Below are positions 47,772 through 60,690 of a stretch of DNA of 64,000 nt, piece by piece (positions within the stretch are counted from its first letter, which is position 1; each line of letters begins with the position of its first letter). Below the pieces are notes generated by a model. That model saw only the letters and a program-made list of their open reading frames with translations. It did no database searches and was not told the origin of the DNA. This DNA is from Hemerocallis citrina (lineage: Eukaryota > Streptophyta > Magnoliopsida > Asparagales > Asphodelaceae), in NCBI GenBank assembly GCA_017893485.1, contig CM030366.1, positions 73,537,227-73,601,226 on the forward strand, read 5' to 3'. A program made the translations under genes and the position numbers.

Positions 47772-47925
47772 CGCCACTATTCCTTTGTAACCTAGCAACT
47801 AAAAAACAATGAATTTCCGTTTTGTTAATTTTTACCTTGCCACAACGGGACTTTTCAGTCTTACGTCCTCGCCGCTCGGCTTGGACTTCGAGCGACAATA
47901 AAAGAATTCTCAATCTTTCAAGTCA
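47772..47925 (+). other. 3' untranslated tail of G1
   Basis: This non-coding stretch continues G1 after S5, with TAACCTAGCAAC and CTCGCCGCTCGGCTTGGACT. The expected polypurine tract and 3' LTR are missing; the sequence changes to LTR S6 near 47926. Confidence 0.4.
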
Positions 47926-48736
47926 CAGACTGCCTACTTAATGCGTCATGTCATGGCGTGAGCACTACTCCGAAATTATCGTCCCGGTGGCGACGTTTGT
48001 GGGGTGTTTGGTGACTACTGGTGGTGCCATCATTCCATGGCGGAGGCTGAATTAACCATAGTCGTCCTGCATGTTGTGTCATGTCAGTGCGTGGAATTCT
48101 CCTCCAGACTGTCTGGACATGGGCTCGTAACTCATAGAACATCTAGGATACTTACCGTAGTTACCGTAGTAGTTTAAGTCATGGTGAGAGATTGAACCCT
48201 ACAAGATGAAGAACGATTAAGGACTTGCCCTCGGACCTATGTAGTATGGGATGCATAGAATCCGAACAAGTGTGCATTAGTGTCATGTAATATAAATAAC
48301 TGCATTAAGGACTAAGTGCACAGCACAACACGACATCAATAGGATAGTCCCTTTGTAGCTTTGTTTTGTGATCAAATTTGTGTTTGTTAAATATTTAAGA
48401 ATCGTTATACTGTTCGGCTTAGCGAGGATGGCCGTGTATAATATTTCGTCGGCTGTAAGCAACTGATGCCCACAGTTTTATATGCACGACTTGAAGTTTA
48501 CAAGAGGATATAAAGATGAAATTGTTGTTGATGGTCATTTAATGCTAAAGTTGTTTCAATTGTACATTTATTATTGTTGTATTTTACTTGTTCCGCTGCA
48601 TGTTGATGTAAAAGACTCTGATATAATTATTGTCGAAATAATGTTTTTAAATTCTTTGTAAAATTGTACGAAATGAAGTGAAAAGATCATGTGGAACTCG
48701 AATTCGGTCTTATTTGGAATTCGGGGTGTTACAATT
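47926..48736 (+). mobile_element. LTR S6: truncated 3' end of a TGTAAYRYCCC LTR
   Basis: Reverse-complement similarity to S2 (17560-16767) and S3 is clear throughout: ATGCGTCATGTCATGG, GTCCCGGTGGCGACG, GTAGTATGGGATGCATAG (48241), GTATAATATTTCGTC and the end GGAATTCGGGGTGTTACA. About 2.3 kb or more of its 5' side is missing. It lies exactly between the tail of G1 and the gag start of G2, so it marks a deletion or recombination junction. Confidence 0.8.
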
Positions 48737-50376
48737 CCTCCTCCACCTCCAGAGGCTCTCCCTCTGCCCATCCAGCTGGTCCAGTCAACGGGCCAGCAGC
48801 TCGGGCAACCGATCCCTCAACCTGTTCAACAACCTCTTCCTCAGCAGCCTCATCATCAACCGGCCCCTCAAGGACCTCAAGGGGCTGTTGGAGAATCCTC
48901 TCGCTGAAGTTGCCAAAAGCAACCCCTTCATCAGGTCCATGTCTCCATTCACAACCCTTCCTCCGACTCCATGTCCTCCCATAGCCCTCCAATACCGAAA
49001 GATCTACGTAACGTTATCATCAGCTGGCAGAACGAGATAGATCTGCGGACCCGCTTGGACGAAAGGCGGACCCATGAGGGGAACCCCCGCCGGGAGCATC
49101 AGAGGGACCGATCCCCTCGTAGGCCCAACCGCCAAAGATCGAACTCTCCTAGAAGATGGAGGGAGTCTCCCCAGCGCCGCTAGAGGAGTCATTCCCCGAT
49201 CGGCCATCCAACCCAAAGGCACCACCGAGACCAAGAGGCACCCATCATGAGGGCGGAGTTCTAGGACTTTCAGGGGCAGTCCTACGGACCCTCAATGTCG
49301 CCCCCAATAACGACCAATGGGCCCCAAGTCCTCGGCCAGCTCCGAACCATCACCGCCGCTCTCCCAGTCCTCGGCCGGCTTCGAGCCATTGCCGTCGCTC
49401 TCCCAATCCTCGGTCGGCTCCGAGCCATCGCCTCGCACCCCCAGTCCTCGACCTACTCCAAGCTACCACCGCCGCAGCCCCAGCCCTCTTCTACATAATA
49501 ACGAGTCCCGGGGCTCGGCGAGATATGACCGAAGGGAGGACTCGGTCTACCGTCGTCTCCATGAGATGGAGAGGCACCTCGGCCAACTCGACAAGGATGA
49601 AGAACAACAGGCGAGGAACCTCCGTCCGAGTAGACCCCCGTTCTCCCATACCATTATGGAGGCCCCCATCCCGAAGAACTTCAAGCCTCCACATTTTGAG
49701 TCATATACAGGGGAGTCAGACCCTGCTGATCACATTGAGAGTTTCAAAACTCTCATGATGATCCACCATGCCTCTGACACCCTTCTCTACAAAACCTTCC
49801 CAGCCACTCTCAAGGGGCCCGCTCGGGAGTGGTATTCCAGACTTGCTCTAACCTCCATCTTCTCCTTCGACCAATTCGAAGGTCTCTTCCTCACCCACTT
49901 CGTGAGTAGCTGCCGCTCCGAGAAGACAAGCACCTCTTTGCTCTTCCTCAGTCAAAGGAAGGGTGAGCCGTTGAGGGACTACGTCAAGCGGTTCACTGTC
50001 GAAGCCAGATCTATCGCCTCTCTGGATCAGTTCATAGTCTTGGCCGCTTTTCAGTCTAACGTCATCAATCCCGACCTTAGGGCATCCCTGGCCAAGAAGC
50101 CTCCTCGAGACTTCTCAGAACTCCTGCTCAGGAGTGAGATGTACATCCGAGCTGAAGAAGCTCTCAACCGCCCCACTCTTGAGGGACCATCTTCCGGAAG
50201 CAAGCGGAAGACTGCTGAAGATGATGGAGCTAAGAAGCTCCAGAAAGATAACAACGGCCAGCATCGCACTCCTCCCCGCTTCGAGAGGTTCACTCCTCTC
50301 AATGCCAGCGTCTCGGACATTCTGATGAAGGTCGGGAAGGAGGGAATCTGTCCCGCCCCGCTTCCCAAAAAGAATA
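48737..50376 (+). pseudogene. G2 gag
   Basis: The N-terminal part is proline/glutamine-rich (PIPQPVQQPLPQQP) and then arginine-rich (RRPNRQRSNSPRRWRESPQR), in changing frames with stops. From 49566 one frame reads MERHLGQLDKDEEQQARNL, HFESYTGESDPADHIESFK, TLKGPAREWYSRL, FSFDQFEGLFLTHFVSS, KGEPLRDYVKRFTVEARSI and YIRAEEALNRP. It is open to the S7 insertion after LPKKN. The 383-codon frame at 49317-50468 ends in LTR sequence, so its last 30 residues are not gag. Confidence 0.85.
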
Positions 50377-53300
50377 CGGAATACGGATACGTAACAAAAG
50401 CCCAGCGAATGATTTTCATCATCCATATGCTGTTCAAGAATCGTTACAACACATCACAATATAATTAGAGTCGGAAGCCAGAAAAGTCAAGTACATGCAC
50501 ATATGAACCAAATACCAATAAGAATTCTTGAAATAAAATATATTAATCTCAAATAGTCATGATTTGAATAAAACAAATATCCTGGGTCACATTGCCCAAA
50601 TACAAGAATAAATCCAAGTACAAGATACATTATTGTTCAAAATAAGCAACAAGAATAATAATAGCAAAATTCCAGCATCTAGTACATCATGTCACCAATA
50701 CCGTCTGGAACCTGTTCTCCAAAAACTGCAATTCAACGAATGCAGGAAAGAGGAAAAGAGAAAAACAAGTACCCGTCAATTGCAAGTTACGGACCACTTA
50801 TAATGTAGTATACAAGCACATGAGGAAACTAACTAGCAATATGATACAAGTGTGATGTCAACATAAATAACAAGCATGGTAAGGTGAATAAGTGTAAATG
50901 GCATAAATCAAGTGTCAAGAAATCAAGTAAACAGGTAAACATGTAACAGGTATCAGGTAACAGGTATACAGGTAAACAGGTAATCATGTAACATGTATCA
51001 AGTATCAAATCTCACGTATCAAGTAGTCAAGTATCAAGCAAGCATGTATCATGTTCAAGTATCATGTTTAAGTATCATGTGTCATGTATTAAGTCTTGCA
51101 ATTATTACTATCTTGGTAGCACTTCATGCACCCCATATTATAACACATAGTTGCTACAACAAACAGTTTCGCTTTAGATTTCATAGTGGACCAGAGAGGA
51201 CAGTGTACTCAAGGGCAGTGTACTCAGGGATAAGTCAAGTAACAAGTATCAAGCACGAGTCACGTAATCGTGAACAAGTGGTAGCCAGTATCAAGCACGA
51301 GTCACGTAATCGTGAATAAGTGGCAGCAAGTATCAAGCACGAGTCACGTAATCGTGAACAAGTAGCAGCAAGTATTAAGCATGGGTCATGTAGTCATGAT
51401 CACGTGGCAACAAGTAGTATCAAGCATGAATCGTCACGAATCATGCCAACAAGTAATATCAAACATGAATCATGTAGTCATGAAACATGGCACCAAGTAA
51501 TATCAAGCATGAATCATGTAGTCATGAAACATGGCACAAGTAATGGGAAATACGGGCCTCCTTCCGAGTACACATTTCTGAATTATCTATTATTCGATCT
51601 TTCCCTTAAACCCCGACTTGATTATTTATTAATGATGTCAAACAAGCATGTAGGTGTGCAAAATATATCAAGAATAACATGACATGATCATGTGACAAGT
51701 GCAAGTCGCAAGATAAACATGTACGAGTGCAAGATATCTCATAAAGGAATAAAATAAACAAATCTCAAGTTCAGGACAGCAAGACCACACTGCAGTAAAA
51801 CAGTAATTCCCAGTGTTCCAAAAATGCAAATCTGAATCCGTCAAAACGTCTAGAAAATAGACTTCCAACTGAATCCAGCGAGTATAAATAAGTTATATAG
51901 TATTTCAGAAAAACTTAACTCAAAACTGATTTGAATACCGAAAATAGGTTCAGCCAGAAATCAGGAAAACGAATTCAAGAGCAGGAAAACAACATGAAAA
52001 CTCAGTAAATAAATCCCCGAAAAATCTGGAGTATTCTCCTATATGTATAGTATCAAAATATAAAGTTTCAGAATTTTCCAGTAAAATTAGATCAGTCCTT
52101 AAAAATAAGAAAGCATCAAGAAATCATAGTTTGGCAAATCTGGAAATCCCAACACTGTTGTACGAAAATTATGATATCTCGCAACCAGTGAAACGAAATC
52201 CAATTCCGCAAAAGGGATATGAAAATAGATAGGATCTACTAACTTTCACATTTCACAAATATTTTTCATACAGTAAAAGAAATCATAGTGAAAATAAGAT
52301 TCTTTACAGAACAACGAGCAAAATACAGCTAGTTTTTATAAACGAGCATGAAACAACACATAAAACTTTTTAATAAAATTTACCAAAATTCTGGGTAATC
52401 CCTAACTAGATAAAGAAACACTGACCAAAATTTTGAATCAAAATAATATATGTAGCATAGTTCTTTAAAATAATTTGTCATCAAAATTACCGAAAAATAG
52501 AATCTGAAAAAGATCGACACCTCTGTAGTAAAACAGTCATAACTCAGTCATACGAAAACAAAATCAAGCAAGATCAGAGGGGTTGGAAAGTAGACGAAAT
52601 TATCTAAAATTCATGTTTTATACCGAAATCAAAATACTGACTTTAACACAGTCGAAAACAACAAACCAAACAGAATAGCGACAAAACTATAGATTTTTTC
52701 CTCAAGAACAAAATCAACATAGATTCAAGAAAATTGATCCAAACACATCCAAACATGAAATCGAATCTACCAAGTGTCTAAACATCATGAATTAGGGTAT
52801 TCTAACATGTCCACGCCAAATATATCTGATGGGTCTCAATCAAAACACGAATTCTCACACAAGTCTCACATACATGCTCAAAATCAAGAACGGGTAATCC
52901 TAGGTTAATTCATATCCATATTGTGTCGTGAGTCATCTATGGTCAAATTTTCACAATAGAGACAAAACTCATTAAGCAAAACACAAACAAGAGTCATCTC
53001 TAGACCCAACTACACTATAGATGAACTTTTTGACTTGTATCAAACAAATGAATTGGAGTACAAGTTACTTGCCTGCGAGATGACAAAAACGATGATCCAA
53101 CAACCAAGAATAACGGGAATGGATTCCCGGAAACGATCACGACCGAACGAACATAAATCACGAACCAAGTACAAGAACTACACAACCACAAAAGCACGGC
53201 AAAAAACCACGAACCAAGAACGAACTACGAACCCAACTACGAACCTGCGAACTATGAACGAGAATGCAACGAACCCAAACACGAGCCACAAAGTACAACG

Positions 53301-54538
53301 AACGCAACCACGAGCCAACAAACAACAGACGATGAACTCCGAACGAACCAAACACAGCACTTGCACACAACTACTCGAACAACGAGATCCACACGGTTCC
53401 AACCCACGCGCACCAAAGAGGACTACGGCGGTGCACAGAGGATGGCAACGCAGTGAGGGAAGCTCGCGCGGCTGCCGTTGCTCGCTGCGACTGCTGCTGG
53501 ACTACCGACGGCGGGTGGCTGTCGCAGGGCTGTGCTTGCTGCTTGCGGGGGTGCGCATGCGGTGGTGTGCTGCGGCTGGAGTGCAACAGGTGGTCGTCAA
53601 CTGGAGCCGCCTTGCTGCCGCAGGTGGCTGCAGTGGCTGAGGAGAGCCGGGAGGGGGACTGGTGAAGGTCAGGGGGGCTGGAGTCGGCGCCTGGCTGGCT
53701 GCGCGCCCGCGACGGGATGAGGGAGCACGGGTAGCGGATGAAGTGGAGATAGGTGCGGGAGTTGGGAGGTTGAGGACGGAGCTAGGGGTGCAGCGGGTGA
53801 GAAGGCGATGGGGATTTAGGGTTCACAGAATAAAAAGAAGATGAGAAGTCGCGCCGGGGGTTAATATATAAGGATAGGGTAATATTAGGGTTGGTTGGTT
53901 TCGGGTTGGTTTAACAGGTAATGGGTAGTTTAGGATTTGGGGTGATTGATAACGTGTAGGGAAATAAGTGGGTAGTGGGGATTAATGGGTCTGGGTGTAT
54001 TCAAACAGGGTAGGTATGTTAGGATATAATGGGTAATGGGTTGGGAAATAATTGGGTATTGGGGATTTATACAATGGGCTAAGTGTAAAACAATATAATT
54101 GGTTTAAATGGGTATATAAAAATCCAATAAAGAATCGAGTTTTAAAAATCCAACAGAAAAATAAATTAACAATAAAAATATTGTTCATAATAAAAATGTA
54201 ATTTGCACTACACAATATAATTTATTTAAAATACTACAAATACAAATAACAAATAGAAATGAATTTTTAATAAGAACTCAAGCGTAATAATAATAATAGT
54301 AGTAACAGTAACAATACTAATAATAAAAATCAAAGTAATAATAACAATAATAAAATTTGTATAAAAATTATAGGAAATAGTTACAAATAAGATTATTTAT
54401 CGAAAATAGATTTTAATAGAAGATTTAAAAAAATACATTTTGACAAAAGAATTTGAAAACCGGAAAAATAATTTTCGAAAAATTTTAAAATACAGAAAAT
54501 ACAAAAAAATTACCTTTTTGGGAAAAACAGGGGTTACA
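50377..54538 (-). mobile_element. LTR S7, probable solo LTR, about 4.16 kb
   Basis: The right end GGGGTTACA reads on the minus strand as a TGTAACCCC start. The left end near 50390 (CGTAACAAAAGCCC) is altered, with small duplications (GGAATAC/GGATAC). GAATA (50372-50376) and GAATC (54539-54543) fit a 5-bp duplication. Removing it rejoins G2 gag to its knuckle region. A minus-strand TATATATTAA lies near 53865, followed by a CT-rich leader. A diverged family marker (TGCACCCCATATTATAACA) is at 51127. Many overlapping GC-rich frames at 53030-53840, some with RTNPTTN-like or R/A-rich composition, match nothing known. Confidence 0.7.
51244..51545. repeat. 42-bp tandem repeat inside S7
   Basis: TATCAAGCACGAG recurs at 51247, 51289 and 51331, followed by CACGTAATCGTGAA, and then continues as degenerate units with ATCATGTAGTCATGA to about 51545. 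Because 42 is a multiple of three, one frame translates it as repeated ASIKHESRNREQV; this is not evidence for a protein. Confidence 0.85.
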
Positions 54539-54597
54539 GAATCCTTCCCCCTCCTCCAAAAATGAATACCCCAGGAAAGAAGAGAAATAGGGAGAAG

Positions 54598-55580
54598 TCA
54601 TGCTGATATCACCGGGATCATGGCTACGACACGGATGACTATCAGGCTCTCAAAGACGAGATAGAAGCCCTCATCCAGAGGAGGCAACTCTCCCGGTTCG
54701 TCAGGAAAGACAGGGCAGATCCACCTCCGCCCCCCAGGGGGGCTAATAGGCGAACCGAGCAACGTGCGCAGACCACGGACCTCGAAGCCGAAGCTGTCAT
54801 GCTCCTCATACATGGAGGCCCAATGGGGAGAGATTCCAACTCCTCCCGAAAAGCCTTCGTGCGAGAAGTGAATGCCATACAAAACCATCCTCTCCCCAGG
54901 GGCCTTGGGGTTCCTGTCACGTTTTCTGATAGGGACTTAAAGGGCGTCCGGATGCCTCATTGCAATGCCCTTGTTATCAACATCCGCATAGCCAATTTCG
55001 ACGTACGATGGGTCCTAGTTGATAACAGCAGTTCAGTTAATATTCTCTTCTTGGAGGCATTCCATGGCCTTCAGTTGTTAAGAGATCGACTCAAGCTAGT
55101 TGGTTACACTCTTCATGGATTCACCGGGGTGCCGGTGACCATCGAGGGAGTAATAACTCTCGATGTGACCGCTATCAAAACTCCGGTCACCAGGACTGAG
55201 CCAATGGACTTCATGGTGGTAGACGTAAAAGCCGCTTATAATGTCATCCTGGGTCAACCAGGTCTTGCCACTCTACAGGCCATACCATCGACCTATCATA
55301 TGAAATTGAAGTTCCCCACCTCGGCAGGAGTGGGAGAAGTAAAAGGAAGCCAGGAGGCAGCTCGTAAATGTTACATGACCTCGATGGGAGGGCTGGTACT
55401 CTCGCTGGAAGCCCTTGAACTCCTAGAAGGAAGTAGCCAGACCATCTCTGAGTCGGTCGACGAATTGGAAGATGTCGCCTTCTCAGAAGAAGATGCTACC
55501 AAGACATTTCAGATCAGAAAGGCCCTTCCTCCCACCATCAAAGAAGACATCTCCCAATGTATAAGGGATAACCGTGATCT
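54598..55580 (+). pseudogene. G2 zinc knuckle and aspartic protease
   Basis: The knuckle is decayed: TGC then TGA (stop for arginine), YHRDHGYDTDDY with the last cysteine changed to tyrosine. From 54799 a 365-codon frame carries VRMPHCNALVINIRIANFDV, VLVDNSSSVNILFLEAF (serine replaces the active-site glycine of DNGSS) and MVVDVKAAYNVILGQPGL, then the link to RT. Apart from these changes the region is open, much better kept than in G1. Confidence 0.85.
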
Positions 55581-56595
55581 CTTCGCCTGGACCGCGGCTG
55601 ATATGCCCAAAATTTCAGAAGAACTCTTAATGCATCATCTCAGCATTGTCCCGGGAGTTAAACCCATCCAGCAGAAGCGACATAAGTTCACTCCCGAGCA
55701 CCAACAAGCTATCAGAGAAGAAGTCGAGAAGCTCTTGAACGCTCAGTTCATCAAGGAGGTAAATTACCCCGAATGGTTGTCCAATGTGTTAATGGTTAAA
55801 AAGGCCAACAGAGCTGGAGAATATGTATCGACTTCACCGACCTCAACAAAGCGTGTTCGAAGGACCTATTCCCCCTCCCGAGCATTGATGCTCTAATCGA
55901 TGCGACCTCCAGCCACAAACTCCTCGGCTTCATGGATGCCTTCTTGGCGTATAACCAGATCCGGATGTTTCCTCCTGACATTCCAAAGACCTCTTTCGTA
56001 ACCGACCAAGGCCTGTACTACTACCGGGTCATGCCTTTTGGTCTAAAGAACATCGGAGCTACGTACCAGCACCTTGTTAACAAGGTTTTTCGAGACCAGA
56101 TAGGTCGTAACATGGAAGTCTATGTGGACGACATGTTGGTCAAGAGCGTCAGCGGACAAGATCATGTCTTCGACCTCCAGGAAGCTTTCGGGGTGTTAAG
56201 AAGGCACAACATGAGATTGAATCCGAGCAAGTGCGCCTTCGGCGTCTCGTCTGGTAAATTTCTCGGGTTCATGGTTAGCTAGAGGGGCATAGAGGCCAAC
56301 CCTGAGAGATCCAAGCCATACTCAACATGGCTCCCCCCTCCAATGTTAAAGAAGTGCAGAGGCTCACGGGATGCCTCGCAGCTATAGGGCAATTCCTCTC
56401 CAAGTCAGGAGAGAAATGCCTCCCGTTCTTCAAAGCCTTGAGAGGTGCGAAAGGCTTTAAGTGGGAGCAAAAATAGCAAGAGTCTTTCGAGCAGCTGAAG
56501 GCCTACCTGGTAACCCCCCCACTCTTGAGAAAGCCGAAGCCTGGTGAAGCCCTCTACATATACCTAACAACTTCGGAGCAGACTCTCAGTGTCGT
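55581..56595 (+). pseudogene. G2 reverse transcriptase and start of RNase H
   Basis: Motifs in order are PGVKPIQQKRHKFTPEHQQA, AQFIKEVNYPEWLSNVLMVK, a frameshift near 55815, FPLPSIDALIDA, GFMDAFLAYNQIRMFPPDIP, VMPFGLKNIGATYQHLVNKV and the catalytic YVDDMLVKS (intact). A TAG at 56281, a frameshift soon after and another TAG near 56475 follow. The RNase H begins EALYIYLTTSEQTLSVV and is cut by S8 at 56596. Confidence 0.88.
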
Positions 56596-58555
56596 TGTAA
56601 TATCCCGGATGGATATTATATTGTATAAATTATTATTTTTAAATTAAAATATTTTTAATGGGAATTTCTGGGTTTTACTCATAAAAAGTTACCTGGTCAC
56701 ATATACTAGTAAGTATATACAGGTATTGTATCAGTTTTGTACACTGGTGCAAAATCTTGAAAAATGCATTTTTTGAGAAAAATGTCTGAAAAATCCCGGG
56801 CAGACACTGAAAATTATTATTTTATTATTATTTCCCGAAATGAAATATTTTTGGTGGATATCACCCGGTTTTGTTAATAAGCATTATCTGTGTGTATGTA
56901 CCAGTCTGTATAGATCTGTATTGTATCAAATTGGTACTGAAATTTTCCAGACTGATAATAAAATTTATTTTATTATTATTTTCGTAATTAAATTATTTTT
57001 GTACGGATTGAGCAGTTTTACAAACAGAAATTATCGATATACAGATATATGCATACGTAAGCGTATTGTACCAATTTCGTACGTTTGTACAAATCATGTA
57101 GTATGTGTTTTGGACAAAAATATCTTATTTTTGTCATGATTAATCAAATTTGGATGGTTAGGATTGGTTTGGAGGCTTAAACCTTGGGTTAAGATTAATT
57201 AGGGATACATAAGGGTTTAAATTGTACCTTCTACTAGAAGTCTCCACCTCCACCTCATCCCTCCACCTCACCCCCTCCACCTCATCCATTTTGGCCAACC
57301 CAAATGAACCCCAAGGGGGTTTGTGCATTTGTCTTGATGTATTTTGCACTTTCCACCCTCTTTTCATCCTATAAATACCCCTCCCCTTCACACTTTGCCT
57401 CATTTACAAGAAGAAAAAAAAGAGAAAGGAAAAGAAAGAGAAGGAGAAACTCTAAGTGTTCTTCATTTAGGGATTTTTCCATAAGAGTGTTCTTCAAGTT
57501 GTAGTAGAAAGCTAATGAGGAAGGAGAAGGTTGCTAGCTAGTCCTTCCTACAAGAGATCTAAGGTGAGGATTCTCTACTTCTAATTTTAGGTTGTTTTGT
57601 TCTCTTTTAAATTTTTTTTTATGGAAAAGAACCCATCTTTTAGGGTTATTATTGGTTCTATGTGAGTAAAGAACCCATCTTTGATGGTTATTTGTTGTAG
57701 GATAAAAAGAACACATCTTTTTTGTGGTGAATGTTGTAGGTGTATGTTCTAAATAACTTGGATTATTTTTCTAAGCATATAAGTGGTTGTAGGTTAAAAA
57801 GAACCCATCTTTATGATGTGTTGTGGTGTGTTTATGTTCCTAAATAACTTGGACTAAATTCCTAAGTATAAGCATGATTGTAGGGATCAAAATGATCCCA
57901 TGAGAAGGATGAAATGAAAGGACTCAACTAGATCACATAAAGATAGAGTATTGAATCTTGCTATGGTTATTGTTGTTATGATGTTTATTTTGGACTAATT
58001 GGACTAAGATTTGTGCATAAGAACGGTGGGAAATCAAGATGAAGTTATCTTTTTTTATTTGTGTGGATTCTTGTCCACTTTTGTTGTATGTGTGTTCTTA
58101 AAAATGACATGGACTAAGTATTAAGCATAAGGTGGTTGTAGCGATCAAAAGGATCTCATGAAAAAGATAGGTGGTGGAACTAAAATAAAACACATAAAGG
58201 TTGTTTTTTTAACCTTGTTATGACTATTGTTGTTATTGTGGTTATTTTATTAACACAAATGACCACTTGGACTATAGCTATGTGCATATAAAGAGTAGTG
58301 TAGTAGAAATATTTACTACCCATTTTTGGGATTGTATGACTCATCTAGCTTTTTAAAGATAAGTTGTTGTATGTTGCACTCTACTTTGTTAAGAAATTAA
58401 TCTTACTAACCCTTGTTCATAAAAGGTTATTCTTTTTGTATGTAGAAACTTGTAGGATTGAAGAAAAGCGAGTTGTAGTATGTAGTAATTTGTAGACTAA
58501 ATAAATGTAGTCTTTGTAATATATAGGCCTTGTAATTTCCTAAAAGAGTAGTGGA

Positions 58556-59730
58556 ACCCATGTTTAAGTTGTATCCCATGCTTGAGTTGTTGTAGGTTGA
58601 TTATAGAAAGATACCATACTTGAGTTGTTGTAGGTTGATTATAGTAAGTATACTATGCTTGAGTTGTTGTAGGTTGATATAGTAGTGAAACCCATGCTTA
58701 AGTTATATACCATGCTTGAGTTGTTGTAGGTTGACAATAGTGAGAAACCCATGCTTGAGTTGTTTTAGTAAGAAACCCATGTTTGAGTTGATTATAGTAG
58801 GTATACCATGTTTGAGTTGTTTTAGTAAGAAACTCATACTTGAGTTGATTATAGTAGGTATACCATGCTTGAGTTGTTGTAGGTTGATTGTAGTAAAGAA
58901 ATACATGTTAAGTTGTATACCATGCTAAGTAGTTGTAGGAATCCATGCTTAAGTTGTAGATTGTTGTAGCAAAGAAACCTATTCATGCTTGAGTTGTAGG
59001 AAGAAACCATGCTTGAGTTGATTTTAGTAAGTATACCATGTTTGAGTTGTTGTAGGTTGATTATAGTAAGAAACTCATGCTTGAGTTGATTTTAGTAAGT
59101 ATACCATGCTTGAGTTGTTGTAGATTGATTATAGTGAGAAACCCATGCTTGAGTTGATTATAGTAAATATACCATACTTGAGTTGTTGTAGGTTGATTAT
59201 AGAAAGATACCATGCTTGAGTTGTTGTAGGTTGATTATAGTGAGAAACCCATGCTTGAGTTGATTATAGTAAGTATACCATGCTTGAGTTGTTGTAGGTT
59301 GATTGTAGTAAAGAAACCCATGTTAAGTTGTATACCATGCTTGAGTTGTTGTAGGTTGATTATAGTAAGTATACCATGCTTGAGTTGTTGTAGGTTGATG
59401 TAGTAGTGAAACCCATGCTTCAGTTATATATACCATACTTGAGTTGTTGTAGGTTGACAATAGTGAGAAACCCATGCTTGAGTTGTTCTAGTAAGAAACC
59501 CATGCTTGAGTTGATTATAGTAGGTATACCATGCTTGAGTTGTTTTAGTAAGAAACTCATGCTTGAGTTGATTATAGTAGGTATACCATGCTTGAGTTAT
59601 TGTAGGTTGATTCTAGTGAGAAACCCATGCTTGAGTTGATTATAGTGAGTATACCATGCTTGAGTTGTTGTAGGTTGATTATAGTAAGTATACCATGCTT
59701 AAGTTATTGTAGTCGTTCTAAGTAAAGAAC
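58556..59730. repeat. Minisatellite with 39-bp main unit inside S8
   Basis: ACCATGCTTGAGTTGTTGTA followed by GGTTGATTATAGTAAGTAT repeats with a 39-bp period (for example 59653 to 59692). It is interspersed with shorter units that carry GAAACCCATGCTTGAGTTGA. About 30 related units fill 1.2 kb. Single-base differences between units are frequent, so it is not very recent. Confidence 0.9.
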
Positions 59731-60202
59731 ACATGCTTATGTTATTGTAGTAGTTCTAGTAAAGAGCCCATGTTTGAGATGTATGGTGGTTTTAGATTCA
59801 AAAGAATCTATGCATGTTTAAGTTATATGTTGTAATGAAACCCATGAGTTTAGTTTGCGCTAATCCAATGGAACTATTGAAATGAACCCATGTTCCACAT
59901 TTGCTCTAGTTCGATTTTTAAGGAGAAACCCATGAAACTAGCTCCATGATAGTTCTAGCTTGAATTGGCGAAGAACCCATGCACTTAGGTTCTAGGTGAT
60001 TCTAGATCAACTTGAGAAAGAACCCATGAACCTAATCGCATATTATCCTAGTTCAAATTTGGGAAAAGAACCCATGAGTTCTAGTTGTATGCATTTCTAA
60101 TTGAAATTGGACCATATGATGTGCACATATTTCATCTTCAATATATGGTAAATAATGGTTGGAAAAGTCACTAGTATTGTTAGCTAGATAAAAGCTAGCC
60201 TA

Positions 60203-60690
60203 GGGGTCATCGAACATCAAGACTCGCATCTTACCACCTTGAAAACTGTGGATAAATCACACCTCGAGTACCGACGGATCTTAACTGATGTGGGTTGATC
60301 GCGGGCCAAGAGTGTTGACGAGATCCGAGTTAGGGGTAGTGATAGGATCTCATCATTGCCGCAGGGGCCATCGACCATCAAGAATTGCATCTTATCACCT
60401 TAGAAACTGTGGATAAATCACACCTTGAGCACCGAAGGATCTTAACTGATGTGGGTTGATCGCGGGTTAAGAGTGTTGACGAGATCCGGGTTAGGGGTAG
60501 TGATAGGGTCTCATAATTGCCATAGGGGCCATCGACCATCAAGAATCACATCTTACCACCTTAGAAATTGTGGATAAATCACACCTCGAGCACCGAAAGA
60601 TCTTAACTGATGTGGGTTGATCGTGGGCCGAGAATGTTGACGAGATTCGAGTTAGGGGTAATGATGAGTGAGAGAGATTTCCGTCACCGG
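60203..60690. repeat. 161-bp tandem repeat, three copies, inside S8
   Basis: GGGGTCATCGAACATCAAGA (60203), GGGGCCATCGACCATCAAGA (60364) and the same at 60525 start units that share GTGGATAAATCACACC, GATCTTAACTGATGTGGG and GTGTTGACGAGATCC. The spacing is exactly 161 bp both times. Confidence 0.9.

Larger units (their letters stand above)
34418..47925 (+). mobile_element. Tat-lineage Ty3/gypsy element G1, decayed, split by two LTRs
   Basis: The order is LTR, PBS, gag, zinc knuckle, protease, RT, RNase H, archaeal-type RNase H, integrase and a 3' tail. That is the Tat arrangement, in which a second RNase H lies between the first and integrase. Removing S4 (38877-42732) and S5 (44218-47766) leaves about 6.1 kb. 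The part after S5 (47772-47925) is non-coding, and no 3' LTR follows; S6 begins instead. Confidence 0.85.

Noticed and set aside
50930..51545. CRISPR-like array, because of regularly spaced palindromic units (TCACGTAATCGTGA)
   Set aside because: It is a head-to-tail 42-bp tandem repeat in a plant LTR; there are no unique spacers and no cas genes.
53453..53720. Secreted cysteine-rich peptide
   Set aside because: No consistent signal peptide, and the cysteine pattern follows TGC/GCT-rich composition.
53035..53844. GC-rich frames of up to 201 codons as a host gene
   Set aside because: Several overlapping frames on both strands are open because of composition. The region matches the leader part of LTR S7 and shows no known domain.
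58703..59639. Cysteine/serine-rich repeated frames
   Set aside because: Translations of the 39-bp minisatellite.
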